This document shows, piece by piece, positions 12,182 through 25,011 of a stretch of DNA of 64,000 bases. This DNA is from Promerops cafer (Eukaryota > Chordata > Aves > Passeriformes > Nectariniidae), in the NCBI GenBank assembly GCA_013398275.1, contig VZSE01002180.1:965470-1029469 (forward strand), written 5' to 3'. The notes below the pieces were generated by a model. The model saw nothing but the letters and a program-made list of their open reading frames with translations. It searched no databases and was not told where the DNA came from. Numbering within the stretch: the first letter of the stretch is position 1; each line of letters starts with the position of its first letter. The translations under genes and the position numbers were made by a program.

Positions 12182-15100
12182 CTGTGAAAAACAAAGAAGA
12201 TACACATCAGAAACTCTGAAAATTAAAGTTTTCATGATTAACTGTAAATCTGAGCTTTCTGGGGATGACGAGCAATACTTAAATAAAGTGAACTTAACTT
12301 TCTAGACAGGAACTATGTTAGTTACTGTATTTGCAAAAACTTATCAGGCAGCAAAGAGGAAATTATTTTCAGATAGAGTGCTTTCAAAGGTTACTATTAT
12401 GGTCCAGTCACACTCCACAAACACCATACTTCAGTCAAGCCAATCTGTTATAAATCTAAAGGCAGTGCTCTTTGGTTTACTTTTCCCTGTGTAAGTTGAA
12501 TAGCATGAGAAGGAAACAAGAAAACATTGAATAAACTAAAGGGAAAAAAGGCAGTTACTCATCTGTATTACACAGCAAACAGGTTACAAATCAACAACAG
12601 TAAATTTAGGGTCTGATTTTATCTGAAATCACAAATAAAATCCAACCTCTGAAAAAACCTCTACCAGGTTTTACTGATTCAGGGAGCAAAGGCTGCATAC
12701 ACAGTGACCCTGTTATCATGTGGCTGGCAAGTCAGCAGGTAAATGCACGTGGCTGGGTGAATTCACAAGGCACCACAAACTTTTCACCTTGGCATCCCCA
12801 GCTTCCAATTATTTTTCTTTCAATAGCCAAGGGCCTGTCAATACTCTGTTATCATTTGATTAAGCACCTTCCTTTAAAAGAAAAAGTTTTAATAGAGTTC
12901 ATCACTGCAAAAGAATGCACACATATTAGACAAACACTCCTGGTCATAATGTCATAATGTCTTCAATGCTTTTAAGAACTGAGAGGTAAAGTTTAACTCC
13001 TTTGACTACTGTAGTTCTTCTGGTGGACTTCCACAACTTACCATGTTGTCCACGGCACCACTCAGTTGCAACTTGCAGACAAGTAATTCTTTACAAGCAC
13101 ATTCAAGATTTGTATTTGGCATATTGATTGTAAGCAGAAAGAAGAGCTGAGCTACACAAAAGGTAAGAGTGCAAATATAAAGAGCCTAAGGTATACCAGA
13201 ACAAGTTGCAAAAGCCCTAAAAACAAAGAAGAAAAAAGAATCCTCCAAAACCTTGCTATGCTGTTTATCACACACAAAAACCTCAAACTAATGGATAATA
13301 CATAAACTGTTATCTATTGTGGAACTCTCACTGGAAAGCAGCATCTGGCCATTTTAGATTACACTTCTGCTGCTGTCAACCTCAGTATAAAACCAGAAAG
13401 TCTCTCTCCTGTCATTTGTCATTGGTTAGAACAGCCATGGTGTATTTGAGAGCTGAGAGATGTAACTAAATATGGCAAAGTTCCTTCAAATGGACTAGCT
13501 TTAAAATTATAATACAGTCTATAATTCTGTTGTGGTATTTTAACTAGTTTGTCGTATATTCACTGATATATATCATGCATGTCTCAATAATGATGACATC
13601 AGAAACATTAGAGATAAAGATACTTGGCACACACCAGGAGAACATGGGCAGGGAACACCAGCCCAGCTGGTTTCCTGTAGGCACCAGTCTTCTCATTGCC
13701 AATATGCCAACAAAAGCAAAATTTCTTGCTCTCTACTAAAGCAGCTCAATCTGACATACAACCTCTACTCGTAAGAACACCTGCTCAACTTTTATACCAA
13801 AAATGGCACTTGATGTCCAGAACCATGTTGGCCTACATGATCCTAAATACTGCAGAGAAACTCTGCAAACCTGATCTTTACTCCAAGGAGGCTGTGAAAA
13901 ATGGAAGATTACAATTGCAATGAGAACAGATCAGCTCAGGGAGACAAGATGCAGAGAGACCTTAATTTGACATGTACAAGTGACTACAATGCATCCCCTT
14001 CTCAAGATAAAAACTCTGAAGTTATGACTTTTGGGAGTTTTAAAAGCTTTCAACCGGGTTCACAAAGTTCTACAGCACAACAAAGCCAGACCTGCAGTAG
14101 TAGGAGATGCATTACAAGAATGGTCTGAATGCAGTATCAGCAAATGAGTGAGGGATGTGAGATAAAGAGCTTATGTTCAGTTTGATGGAAGAATAGTAAG
14201 TGAAGAAGCTTCACTCGCCAGTCAGAAACACAAGCCAAGATTATCTTGGTCATGTTTTGAAAAACCTGAAGGGACAAAATTAAAGGCACAGGCCATAAAT
14301 GACTGAAAAATCTGAGGCAATCAAAGAATATGCATAAAGGTCTTAACACAGCTTTGGCAACAAAGATACAGGACGAGTTTATTAGGAAGAAAAATGCAGC
14401 TCAAGGCTTCAGTTTAAATTAAAAAACTGATTAAAAAGTAAGATGAAAAAGCACTGTCTAGTTTGGTAATAACCAGCTACCACCCAGAAACAACTGAATC
14501 CATGAGGTATATTTGACTGATTTGGGGAGTAAGAAAATATCACTGGTCTAATTTTGACACAGCTGGAAGGAGTACCACTGTGGATACAGATGGATTTATG
14601 TAGGCAGCTACAAGCTGCACAGTATCTATCACTCACCTCAGCCTTTCAAGTCCCTATCATCTTCTACATCAACAGAATTTTTAAAGAAAACAGTAACAAG
14701 TTAAGACTATGCTAGGGCTATTGCACTTTACGTTCAACATAACCTATCATAACAGGTGGATTTATTTCATGTATCATATATATTCTAATTGCTCTGCCAC
14801 AGCTCATAGTCAAAGCAGAGCTTTGGGCTACCTGAAGCACCAAATTACTCACAGGACAGGTGGTGAATTCTATTACCTCTAGCATTAGTGCTGGATCTGT
14901 AGAACAATGTTAACACTCATTCAGACCACCTTATGCCTACGGTTATTCCTAAAGACTAAACTCAAAATATTTTCAAAATCCAATAGGCACCTTCATCTTG
15001 AAGTTAATGAACTTGTTCAAACATCAGTGGTCACTAATGTCTCTCTGACAGGGGCTTTAAATACAAGCCAGAACATCACATCTAGGGCAAACTTCAATAC

Positions 15101-16912
15101 TGTAAGTGACAGAATAAAAATATATTTAAGTTTTAGAGTTTCTTGTAACTGCAGATAAGGTCAGTGTAGGAAACAAGAATTTGTCATTTAACTGTAGCCT
15201 ACTGTGTATAGTTTTGGTAGCACTGAGCAAATCCTCACATTAGCTTGGTAGAAGAGAGATTACCTCATTTAAATTTCCACCAAAATGTCAAAGGGCCTAT
15301 TTCCATCACACTGAAGTAACCTGCCTATAGCACAGGCAAAAAGCAATACTGGCTGATGAAGTGGCTTCAGTGCTTCCAGCATTTGGGGAATACCACAACA
15401 ACTATTCAGCCTGCAACACAGCTTTGCACTGTAGTCATCTGACAGTAAACACCAACAAGGCCTGGAAACGTGCACTGGGCCTTGATATAAATATTCCACC
15501 AGAGGTTTTTCTCAAAGGAACTATAGCTCAGCTACAAGAGTGGGAACTACTTTTGATATGAAACCAACTGTTTAGAGTATGTCTGCTACCCTTCTTAATA
15601 CTTACAATATCATCGTACAAGAATAAATAAGACACTTCTTTTGGGGGGGTGGGTGGGGGTGGTAGGACAATGCTAAAATTAACATTTCAGCTATTTATAT
15701 AGAGGTTTTTACCAACAGACAAAAGAGTCATTAAAAGATTCTCCAGCACTATTTCCCACTCAACACAAGCAGAGACAGAGAGCAGTTGGGACAAGGCCCT
15801 CTTCTGATCTACATGTAGCTACTTTTAGAAAGCTCAGGGGGAATTAGATCTAATTATAAAACATCCCCAGTGAGAACAATACTTCAATCTTCTTTGCACA
15901 AGGAAGGAGCAAGGCAACACATCTCTCTGAGGCGGGAAGGTATACTTTGAAAGCTGAGCAAGGCTTAACTTTATCTGTGAAGTTCTTATCCAGATTTGAA
16001 ATTTCAAAAAAGAAAAGAACAACAAACAAAACCAACCAAGAGACCTGCAAACCTCTGTAAAGAGCTGAATTAAAACAAAAGAGGAGCAAAAGAACAATCC
16101 CCAAAAGAAAATCACCTCCCCCAGACCACCCAATTTCCCGTAGCTTATCCTCTGCAGAAAATGCTGTCACAAGTCATCCCAGTTACTGGACTTCTTTCCT
16201 TATTAACATGTGGACACTTACTCCTCTAAGAATGTCAATGCTACCAGATACTCAGAGCCAGTGGTCCTGTAACTTGCCATTAGTGCTCCCCATAGTACTC
16301 CTCCTATCTTTCCTTATTGCATAGCAGCAGAAAAAGCAGATGGAGACTTTCCTTCCGAACATCACACGGCCAAGACCTCATAACCCTCAGCATTGCTGTG
16401 CACTCAGCTTTATAGCCTACTCTTATCCAAGCAAGCCTTAGGAATACTTGATATTGGCAGTTTCTGCTGTAACGTCCCAACCATAAAAATGTGTATTTTT
16501 AACTTATTTAATATTTTGACTATAAAATATGAGTTAAATAGCAGCTTAAAATTTTCTTCTTCATTGGCAACCAGAAGCCTCAGAAACAACTGAATTCAGA
16601 GCACATGCAGCAACATTTGGATTTGTAGACCTTATTTCCAGCTGTAAACTGTCCTCAACTCTAGTTACAGTATTACTCAAACTAGAAAATCCTTATTTTT
16701 AATCTTAAACCCCACAAGATGCCTTTATCTTTTCACAATGAATAACATTTTTATGTAAGTACTCCAAGCCAACGGAACAGCTGAAAAACAAAGGCAGTAA
16801 CTGAACAATAAGCTACACAGGCAAATGGAGCCACATCTACTGAACTTTGAAAATCTAGGAACTTCAATATCACAGATACATTGCATGCAACAGTATTAAG
16901 AAATCTACTTAC
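12182..16912 (-). other. WDR20 intron 2
   Basis: The 4.7-kb interval between two phase-0 exons, with donor GAA|GTAAGT at 16913/16912 and acceptor TCACAG|AGA at 12182/12181. No internal coding exon is recognised. Small frames such as minus 15834-16170 and plus 13696-14128 show no conserved motif. A G-rich run with quadruplex potential lies at 15643-15662. Confidence 0.85.
15643..15662 (+). other. G-quadruplex-capable G run
   Basis: Seven G, T, three G, T, five G, T, two G. This satisfies the usual four-tract G-quadruplex pattern with one-base loops on the plus strand, which is the non-template-like strand opposite to the WDR20 transcript; the pre-mRNA would carry C runs. It sits in intron 2. 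Folding is not shown by sequence alone. Confidence 0.5.
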
Positions 16913-17095
16913 TTCCTCATTAAATAATTTGCTAGTTTCTTTTTTAATAGGGTCTATAAGTTGGACCTGGCCTGCAGAGAAGCCCACTAGAAGAGACACA
17001 CTTTCTGCTGTGGCTGTTAAGTGATTGAAGTCATGGCATGTAGGCTGTGTTCCTTTGTATATCCTTTTGTCTATTGGTTTACTCAAGTCCGCAGC
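16913..17095 (-). CDS. WDR20: WDR20 exon 2, 61 codons
   Basis: An exon of exactly 183 bases, read from AADLSKPIDKRIYKG to SKLFNEE. The acceptor is TTTGCAG|GCTGCGGAC and the donor GAGGAA|GTAAGT, both strong, and both ends fall between codons, so it joins exon 3 (RLIDKS) without a shift. It encodes part of the N-terminal WD40 propeller, with a repeat-like stretch LLVGFSAGQVQLIDPIKKE. The sequence matches mammalian WDR20 very closely from memory. Because the exon is a multiple of three, skipping it would keep the frame. The first coding exon (about 83 residues in the human protein as I recall) precedes it and is not visible. Confidence 0.95.
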
Positions 17096-20000
17096 CTGCA
17101 AAGAGAGCAAACAGAATTCAGACAGTTTATCACAATATGTGCATATAACCACATCTATTTGAAAATAATGTTCATACCACACAATTTATGCAGTCACAAA
17201 ACCCTACTTTAAAAAGCTGCTCTGCATTTATGAGACATCCAAGATCTTATGAAAATGTATACAAAGTACACCTGCCCTTGCCTTTGCACCTACAGCATGT
17301 GACAAACCAATGACAACCACTCAGTAGCACAAAGGCTCCTGTGAGTCCTCCAGATACCAGAAGGCTTCTCCTGCCACAAGAGCCATCAGAGACAAGGTAT
17401 CTTCTACTTTTCTAGTAGCACTTTCTCAGTGTTGAGTACAACCAATTTTGCATAAAAAATACCATATTCTAAATCACACAATTCTTGAACTGTAAGTCTA
17501 TCCTTTAACAACAGGCAAACAAGTGATATTGTTCTCCATAATCACAAAAAATGATCAACCAGCTCCAAAGAGAGCATTTTCTAGGAATGGTGACTCAAGA
17601 TACTGACACTGCGATTATAAAATACATTTTACACCACTGAGCTACAAAGTAATTTGCTTCTGAAAACAAAATACAAATATAGCTCAGACAAAATAAGTGC
17701 TAACAAAACTGAGGAATTTCAATATAAACAAATTAAGATCTAGCACTATGTGTCAGAAGAATCAAAAGGAACAGAAAAGCAATTTAAAATGCTCCCTCAC
17801 TTGTGTCACCCATGTTTATCCCCATATCACTTCTGAACAGATAACTACATCTTTCATCATCCAGAGATTAAACCCCACACATTTAATATGCAAGATCATA
17901 CATCAGGTTCAACCTTGTTTTTTAACCTCCCTATTTACTAGTTCAGAGTCTGTAATTAGAAATCTGCAGATACTCAACAATATTACAGGCCTCAGATATA
18001 GCTGTGATTTGAGGCTCAGATTCTAATTCTGATATATACTTTTTCAGTATATTTAGTCAGAGGAAATTAAGCCAGCAATAAAAGAGAAAGTAAACAAGCT
18101 TCACATAAAATAGAATTGCTCCAGAGCATTAAACCTTGGAGGACAAGGTCTGAAGAGCAGCAGATCATTGGTATTCACAGAGCTACACAGAGAGAAACTA
18201 GATCTGTCAGTAGGGAAAAATCCTAACCAGCTACACAGGTGAGCCATTTCCAAGGCAAATTTAACTACAGGATATGCATGACAAGCATTTATACACAACA
18301 ATATTAAAGCTGCACTTATGTTTTGCAGCATATACTATAAACCAGTTTAATCCAGTATACGGTCTCCTGGTTAAAAACTCCAAAATGAGATGATGTATTA
18401 CAACTTCTAAAGTCAGCAGACTAAGAAGTTACTCCCTGGAGTCCAGAGATCCATTTTAAGCTAAAAGAGACTATTACCAATACCTCTTCAAGGAGAAATT
18501 AAATAGAATACTAGTTCTACTGGGAGATGGCAGGATAATGTGCATGCCTGCCACAGAGCATTCACAAGCTGATGTAAATCTGTGATTTGAAGCTGAAAGA
18601 TCAAATCCTAAAGGCCTTGCAGTTATGTCTTAGACTGTGTAACATTCCTTTGTCCTGTATCACTACAAACAAGTGATGTCAAGAGAGAACTCTCAGAATT
18701 GGGGTAGCATTTCTATCTGGAAAAGCAAGCTACACAAACTTATAGCCATATCTCAAATAAATGCAGAATTAAAGCAAACCTATCAGACTCAAAGTTCTCT
18801 CCTCTGGACAGAAGTTGCAGCAGGACTCAGTGCCTAAGAACAAAGATCTATTCTAAAGTACATACAACTTGGCCTGAATCATACTGAATGACCAGAGAAC
18901 CACAGACTCTCCCAGCCAGCAGAGGATACAGGCATTAACACCTTCTTCTGAATCCTCACTGTCCCTTTAAGCAGCAAAGAATCAATAGGTGACTATGTTC
19001 AAACTATACCTTGCTCTTTTGTCTGGGTGAGGTTTCATATCACTAGCTTTTGTTTTTGTTGTCCAACAAATATGGTGTGACAAGTTCCCCATCTCACGAA
19101 ATTGTGTGGTAACAGACCTAGCAACACATGAAATTCTGATATATTAAATCTCAGCACAGACTTCACTGTGCTTATTCTAGCTGTTCTCTGGGAACCAGAT
19201 GGCAGTGAGAAGCTGTCTGAACTTAAATGAAGTATAAATAAACTAATTCAACCCAGAATTAACCAGGCTTCTACTGACAGGGATGCCCTGCCTTTTATTT
19301 ACATGCAGCTACTGCTTTCAGTTACAGCACAGTTATCTCATGGAGATAAGTCAAATCTACAAGCACTAAAGTACTGCTTTGGTCTAGACCTCTCTTAACT
19401 GAAAGAGAGTAGAATCAATGGGCACAGGAACTAGGAGACATTTTCTTTATTTCTGCATGAAGGTTGCTATTGGATTTTGCTATGAACAAGAAAAGTGCTT
19501 ACTCAAAATTCAATCACGCATGGGACTCAGCCTTTCATTAGCTCACCACTAAGCCCATCTGCTATTTTGTGAAAGATGTGATACCAGAGAAAAGCTTTTA
19601 CATGAGATCTTGTCCATAAAAAAACTGTCAAATCCTAAGATCTGACACTCTTTACTGAACAAAGTGGTATGAACTGCCCCCCACTTAGAAGCAGTGATGT
19701 ACGTTGAAAAAACCCAGAAAAATCTTGGGATTAAGTGTTGCCAGGCACAGAGGTTAAAAGCACAGGAGCACACACCCTCACCATGGCAGCTGGCAGCAAT
19801 CTATCTGCACACTTCCCATCCCAATGCCTTTAAAATTTTCTTCTGAAAAACACTCAGCACTATTCCAGCCTGTCCACTCTGAGAAACTTCATCAGTTGTG
19901 GATGATTCATGATGAGAGCAACACTTTCAGTAATCATGACTGAAAGCAGAATGGGGCAGCTGATGCAAGGCAAGGAATATCAAGACTCTCCTTACCAGTG

Positions 20001-21933
20001 CAAGCCTTGAAGTACATCACAGCTAATCAAGGCTCTGGGACTGGCACCTTGGCCAACTGATACCTATGCTAAAAGTCTGTTCCTTCCAACATACAGAGGT
20101 ACTGTACCCTCTGGGCAAAGAGACAAAGAATAACAGTTTTTAGGCAACAACAGAAACCTCACAGACCTGTATAAAGCCAGCGACACAGCTGAACAAAATT
20201 GCTGTACCGTGGGCATCAACAGCTTCCAAGTCCTGTCTCTGAACAGATTAAAACTCTACCTTAAGAGAACCTCACACTTGCTCACAGAAGAAAAACTGAA
20301 CGTTTAGGTTTGTGTGATGAATTCATACTCTAGAAATAAAACATGAACCATGTAACTGTTCGGGGGACTTCCTATTCTCATTTAGTTTACTCTCACAGCA
20401 CACTGTTTTAACAAAATTACTCTCACTCTGCAGGGGAGGGAGGGAGGGAGGGAAAAAAAATAATCTAACAGTAGCCCATTCACCTGGATTCATGACTTCC
20501 AGTAGAAATGCAGTCAAATGGAACATATTAATCACAGCTTTAACTACATAAACATTAAGAAAAAAAGGCAGAAAAAAACGCTGCTTTAGTCTGAAGCAAG
20601 TATTTAAGTATTCAGAGTCTGATGTCTGAAATGTCTGATTAGGATGGGCATCAATAGCCTTGGTTCTGTAGCTGTATGTAATTCTAAGGTCAAAGACAAA
20701 GATTAATATCTATCCAAGATTTATTTTATTGATCCAAGACTTAGAGCTTTCATAATAAGATTGCCTAAACAGTGAATCACATTATTTTAAGTCAGCATTT
20801 AATCACACTCCTTGACGGACGTTATTTCTTCCTGTATCTTTTCTTTTCCTAACTTACACTTTCAGCTTTCTAAAAATTTTACTTGAATGAAATGTGTCAT
20901 ACATGTTACAATTCTTTCCAAGCTGAAAACATAGCCAAGATATTAAATTAATTTCTTTATTAATTTATTCCAGGTAATCTCAACTGTATTCATCAAAAGG
21001 CTTCCATTAGATACGTAATAGTATTAATTATTACATTTGCCAGGAAACTGGCTTTCAGTGTGTCATAGCTGTAAGTGAGATTGAGACAGAATAGTGAAGC
21101 ATTTAGTAAAAATTTTACTGCCAAAAAATCCTCTTAAGAAAATCTCTCCTGTCCAGAGAATTAATTGATCTTGAACAGCAGATTACAGACTGGCTATGTA
21201 TGTACAGCTCTAGTGCACAATAAAAGAGAAGACACACAGAACCAAGACAATGTGCTTTTGAAAACAACTTCCTCAGTATTTCTGGAGCTTGGAATTCAAA
21301 ACTGATTACCTGTAACTTGCTATCTCTTCCACTTCTTGCTGTCCAGGGATTTACTGGTCCCTGGTCTAGAAACAGAACAATTTGAGAAAGCTGTGTTTGT
21401 TATAATGCTGTACAAGTAACACAAGAAATAAACTCTTAAAATTATTACTAAGTGAGTTTCTTTGAACTTCACAGATGCTCTTTAAAACTTAGCTGAAAGA
21501 AGAGGCAAGGCAACCCTTGCTGGAGCCCTCTGCTTTACAGAATCTCCTGTGAATAGGACAGAACCCTCCCTGACTTGCTCACTGCATTAGCAAGGACAGG
21601 GAAAACTAAACTTGTTTATTCTTCCTCCATATCTGTGCTAGTCTCCTTCTCCTTCCTGCAGAGCTAGCTGGAGGACAGAGACCACTGAGGAACACAAGAA
21701 AGCGGAGTTACTCCAGGCACTTTTGTAGAATTTTCTGGCCAACTCCATTCCTTGTTTCTGTACACAAGTTTCTGACTGAAATACCAGCATCAATACTTCA
21801 CACTCTGCTTTATTACCCTAGGAGTAGATGTCCAGATTCTTTTGTTTTATTGTCCAAATACAGATCACTTAATATTAGCAACAGAATATTTTGTAGTTAC
21901 ATCACTGTTGTTTCAAGCTGATCTGATCTCACA

Positions 21934-22010
21934 GCTGACCCTGCTTAGGGCAGGTTAGACTGGAGACTCTCAGAGGTTCCTTCCCACCTGAATAGTCCTG
22001 GAATCCTAAG
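21934..22010 (+). mobile_element. CR1 LINE 3' tail, diverged
   Basis: Resembles the conserved 3' end of avian CR1 elements on the plus strand: CTGACCCTGCTTAGGGCAGG, then a tract similar to 'gatgatctccagaggtcccttccaacct' and a remnant of the ATTCTATGATT-type end. Only the tail is left, as is usual for 5'-truncated CR1 insertions. Identification is from memory of the consensus. Confidence 0.6.
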
Positions 22011-22500
22011 CTTAGGATAAACCAAAGCAGCAGCAACAGGGCCACTCCCAGCTTACTTAACAGGTCTGGTTTGCATCTTAAAGGAAATTCAGGAAGCAAA
22101 AAACCACCAGGAACAGGTTGTCTTTCCCTATAAAGACCACTGATGTAGGGCAAAAGTTCTGCTTAGTTTATATAAAATACACAACAGACAGTCCAGGCAA
22201 CACTTCCTGCAAGTACAAAGCCCTAACAAAACACTCTTCAGTGCAGCTGACAGTGCCACAGCCTGTCAGTAGCAAACGGGCTGCTACAAATGTAACTGCA
22301 CTTAAGCTGACAGACTGCTGATTCGGCTTTCTTGGTAGAAAGTTGAAAGTCTGGCAAGAACTCACACCATCCCTTCAGATCCAGCATCCCTTCAGATTCA
22401 CAAACCTTTCAGGTAGTGTACAGGTCAACACATGTTCACTTCGGAAGTCCCTCGAAAAACTTAAAATAGTTTAAAAGCTTCTCAGCTTTCACTTAGAAAC

Positions 22501-22705
22501 AAGAAGGATTCCAGGAAGGAAGGAAGGATTCCAGGAAGGAAGGAAGGATTCCAGGAAGGAAGGAAGGATTCCAGGAAGGAAGGAAGGAAGGAAGGAAGGA
22601 AGGAAGGAAGGAAGGAAGGAAGGAAGGAAGAAAAGAACGAAAGAACGAAAGAACGAACGAAAGAACGAAAGAACGAAAGAACGAAAGAACGAACGAAAGA
22701 AAGGG
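22501..22705 (+). repeat. Three-part tandem array (20-mer, AAGG, GAACGAAA)
   Basis: Four near-perfect 20-base units containing GGATTCCAGGAAGGAAGGAA (about 22504-22583) pass into a pure AAGG tetranucleotide run (about 22577-22630) and then into GAAC/GAAA units (about 22634-22703). The plus strand is almost all purine. Long open frames on the minus strand (Leu-Pro-Ser-Phe repeats, then Arg-Ser-Phe-Phe repeats) are artefacts of the array. Length is probably polymorphic and may be collapsed in assembly. Confidence 0.9.
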
Positions 22706-25010
22706 TAAAAATTCTCGTTGGGATTCAATAAAAAGCCAGTAGACAGTCATCATTTGTAAAGTTGCCCTATTTATACAGCCACAACAGGTTTCTTAAATGT
22801 AAGGATAGTTTCTTAAATGAGAGCTGCTTTTTTCATACCTGAGTGATCTGCTTAGTTTCAAGGGTTGCGTAATAGGTGCTGTGTGCGTACACAGAGTAGT
22901 TTTAAATGTCTCCTAAGCCTTGAAAAGCCATTAATGCTAAGGAAATTTTAGGTCTTTACATTGCATTCAATTTACCTGCTTTATATTAAAGTCACATTTC
23001 TAAACTTCAATAACAATATTATTTTTAGCTTTCCATTTAAAATTTGGCTAATATTTCAACTCCATGAACTGAAGCATCAATAGCTTGCCACTCAGAATAC
23101 TGCTCCTCATAAATGGGTTCCTGTATCTTTGCAGAAGGTTTTTTATAAGTTACAAAGCACTTGATTAAATGCTGAACAGGAACACTTAAGGCATGTGACA
23201 GTTTCTAGGATACTTTGAAAGAACAGCTCTGCTAGTAAAACAGGGACACCAAGTAATTTTATTTAACCTAATTTTTTTTCAAGTGTTCCACACAATTCAT
23301 CCATAACAAAGTCTTAAAGATAAATTTTATACAAAGTCACTTGCAAATTTGGGAAGCTACTTGATATTCTCCCTTCTAGATTTAATTCCCACTTGGGGCC
23401 ATACAAGACATACATGACTTTTCAAAGGAGAAAAACATTACTTAACAAGATTTAAGCATTTATTCATAGAGCAGACAACTGTGACCACCTACATTTAGAG
23501 AAAAGCTCTAGACCAGATAACTGGACATAAATCCGTATTTAGGCAGAGATCAGTGCAGTTGTCTGAAGGACCCAATAAAATAATCATATTCTGTTTCCAG
23601 AAGAATTACTCTAAGCACTCAAACAGAGCAAAGAGCATGGACTGGTTTGAAATATATCTATGTCATATTAACTGAACTGATGGTTATGTAATTGGCAAGA
23701 TCAAGAAAGTAGATGTGAACACCATAAAGAACTCTTTGATTTACAGCTTATCATAACAATGTTAACTCTGTTTTAGGAAGGACATAAACCAAAACATTTC
23801 TGTGGTTACAGTATAGATCAGCACATTCTTCTGGAAGTTATTTAAGGTGAAAGCACCAGGCTACCAATAACCCTAGAAAAAGTAGATATTTTTTTTTAAA
23901 AAAGTGTTCAAAATCTCAGAATAGCAGACTCAAAAAAAAAATTTTTTTACAAGTCCCCATTCACTTCACAGGTGTATACAGCATCACCTTTCTCTTTGTT
24001 TGTAAGACTGAGCAAAGGGCACTAAAACAGTACAGGAACTTTAACACATTTGAACTACTACAGGCCAGGGAAGCTAAGGGAAGTTGAAACAAGGTTTTGA
24101 ACTCCTCTACACAAAAATCCCTCTGTCTTCTGAGCATAGAATGTTGCTGCTGCCTCTACCTGTCATAACCCAAGAGAGGTCTGGAGTCCCTGAAACTGTT
24201 CCTTTAGAAACTTAAAGCATCTTCAATTCAAGGTGTTACTCACTTGGTAAAATTTTCACCCATGCTGACACTGCTTCTTTAGAGTGGAAGACCAAAACAC
24301 TCAACTCGTGACAGTGCTGTTCAAAGAGCCAGGTCAGACCCAAATTGTTCTAATGAACTGACCATGACACAGCCCTCCAGAGCATGACCTGGTCAGTCCT
24401 GACAAGGTCTGAGAGCTTAGAATCTCCAAAGAAACACAACAGCCTGCCCACTCCACAAAGTTGACCAGAAGCACTTCAAGCAACTCCAGCATCTTCAGCT
24501 GCACTATAATCAAACCACTAAAGCTTCAGGCAAGTGACAGGACACTGTAACTTTTCAAAAGGTGTTTGTTTCTCCATATTTAACAATGTCAATTTTTTAT
24601 TACACCTGCAGAAGAAAACCTGCTCCCTTTGCTCACTAAAAGCACTTGAATTACACACTTTGCACAACACTGCTTTACTATGAGATAAAAAGAATATATG
24701 AGCTTTAACTTGCTCTCAAGCCTCTAAACAATCCCTCAGAAACCCAGGCTGAAGAAGAGCTAACAAAAGATATTCCGCAGTTCCTTCTGCAAAGTTCCCC
24801 TCATGGTGGGTGCCAGTTAATGACATGATCAACTCAGATAAAAACTGAGACTAGGACTCCAGTGTTATGTGTTTGGTCATACTAAATCTGTAAACAGGCT
24901 AGTTAAACAACTCTGAATAAAGTCACTGTATCACACATTCCCAACAGACATGAACTGAATTAGATGTTCTATTTTGGTTTAAGCAATTACTTGCCTTTTT
25001 TTTTTTTTTT

Positions 25011-25011
25011 N
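25011..25011. other. Single unknown base at a poly(T) tract
   Basis: One N follows a run of about 16 T. This is an assembly uncertainty at a homopolymer, not biology. Similar single N positions occur at 28450 in a 35-base poly(A) and at 63793 in a G run. Confidence 0.95.

Noticed and set aside
12182..12235. ATG-started N-terminal extension of exon 3 (MKTLIFRVSDVYLLCFSQ)
   Set aside because: This is intron sequence before the acceptor; exon 2 joins in phase at 12181.
22489..22753. Minus-strand frames of repeated Leu-Pro-Ser-Phe and Arg-Ser-Phe-Phe
   Set aside because: Direct translation of the tandem array; no coding signal outside it.
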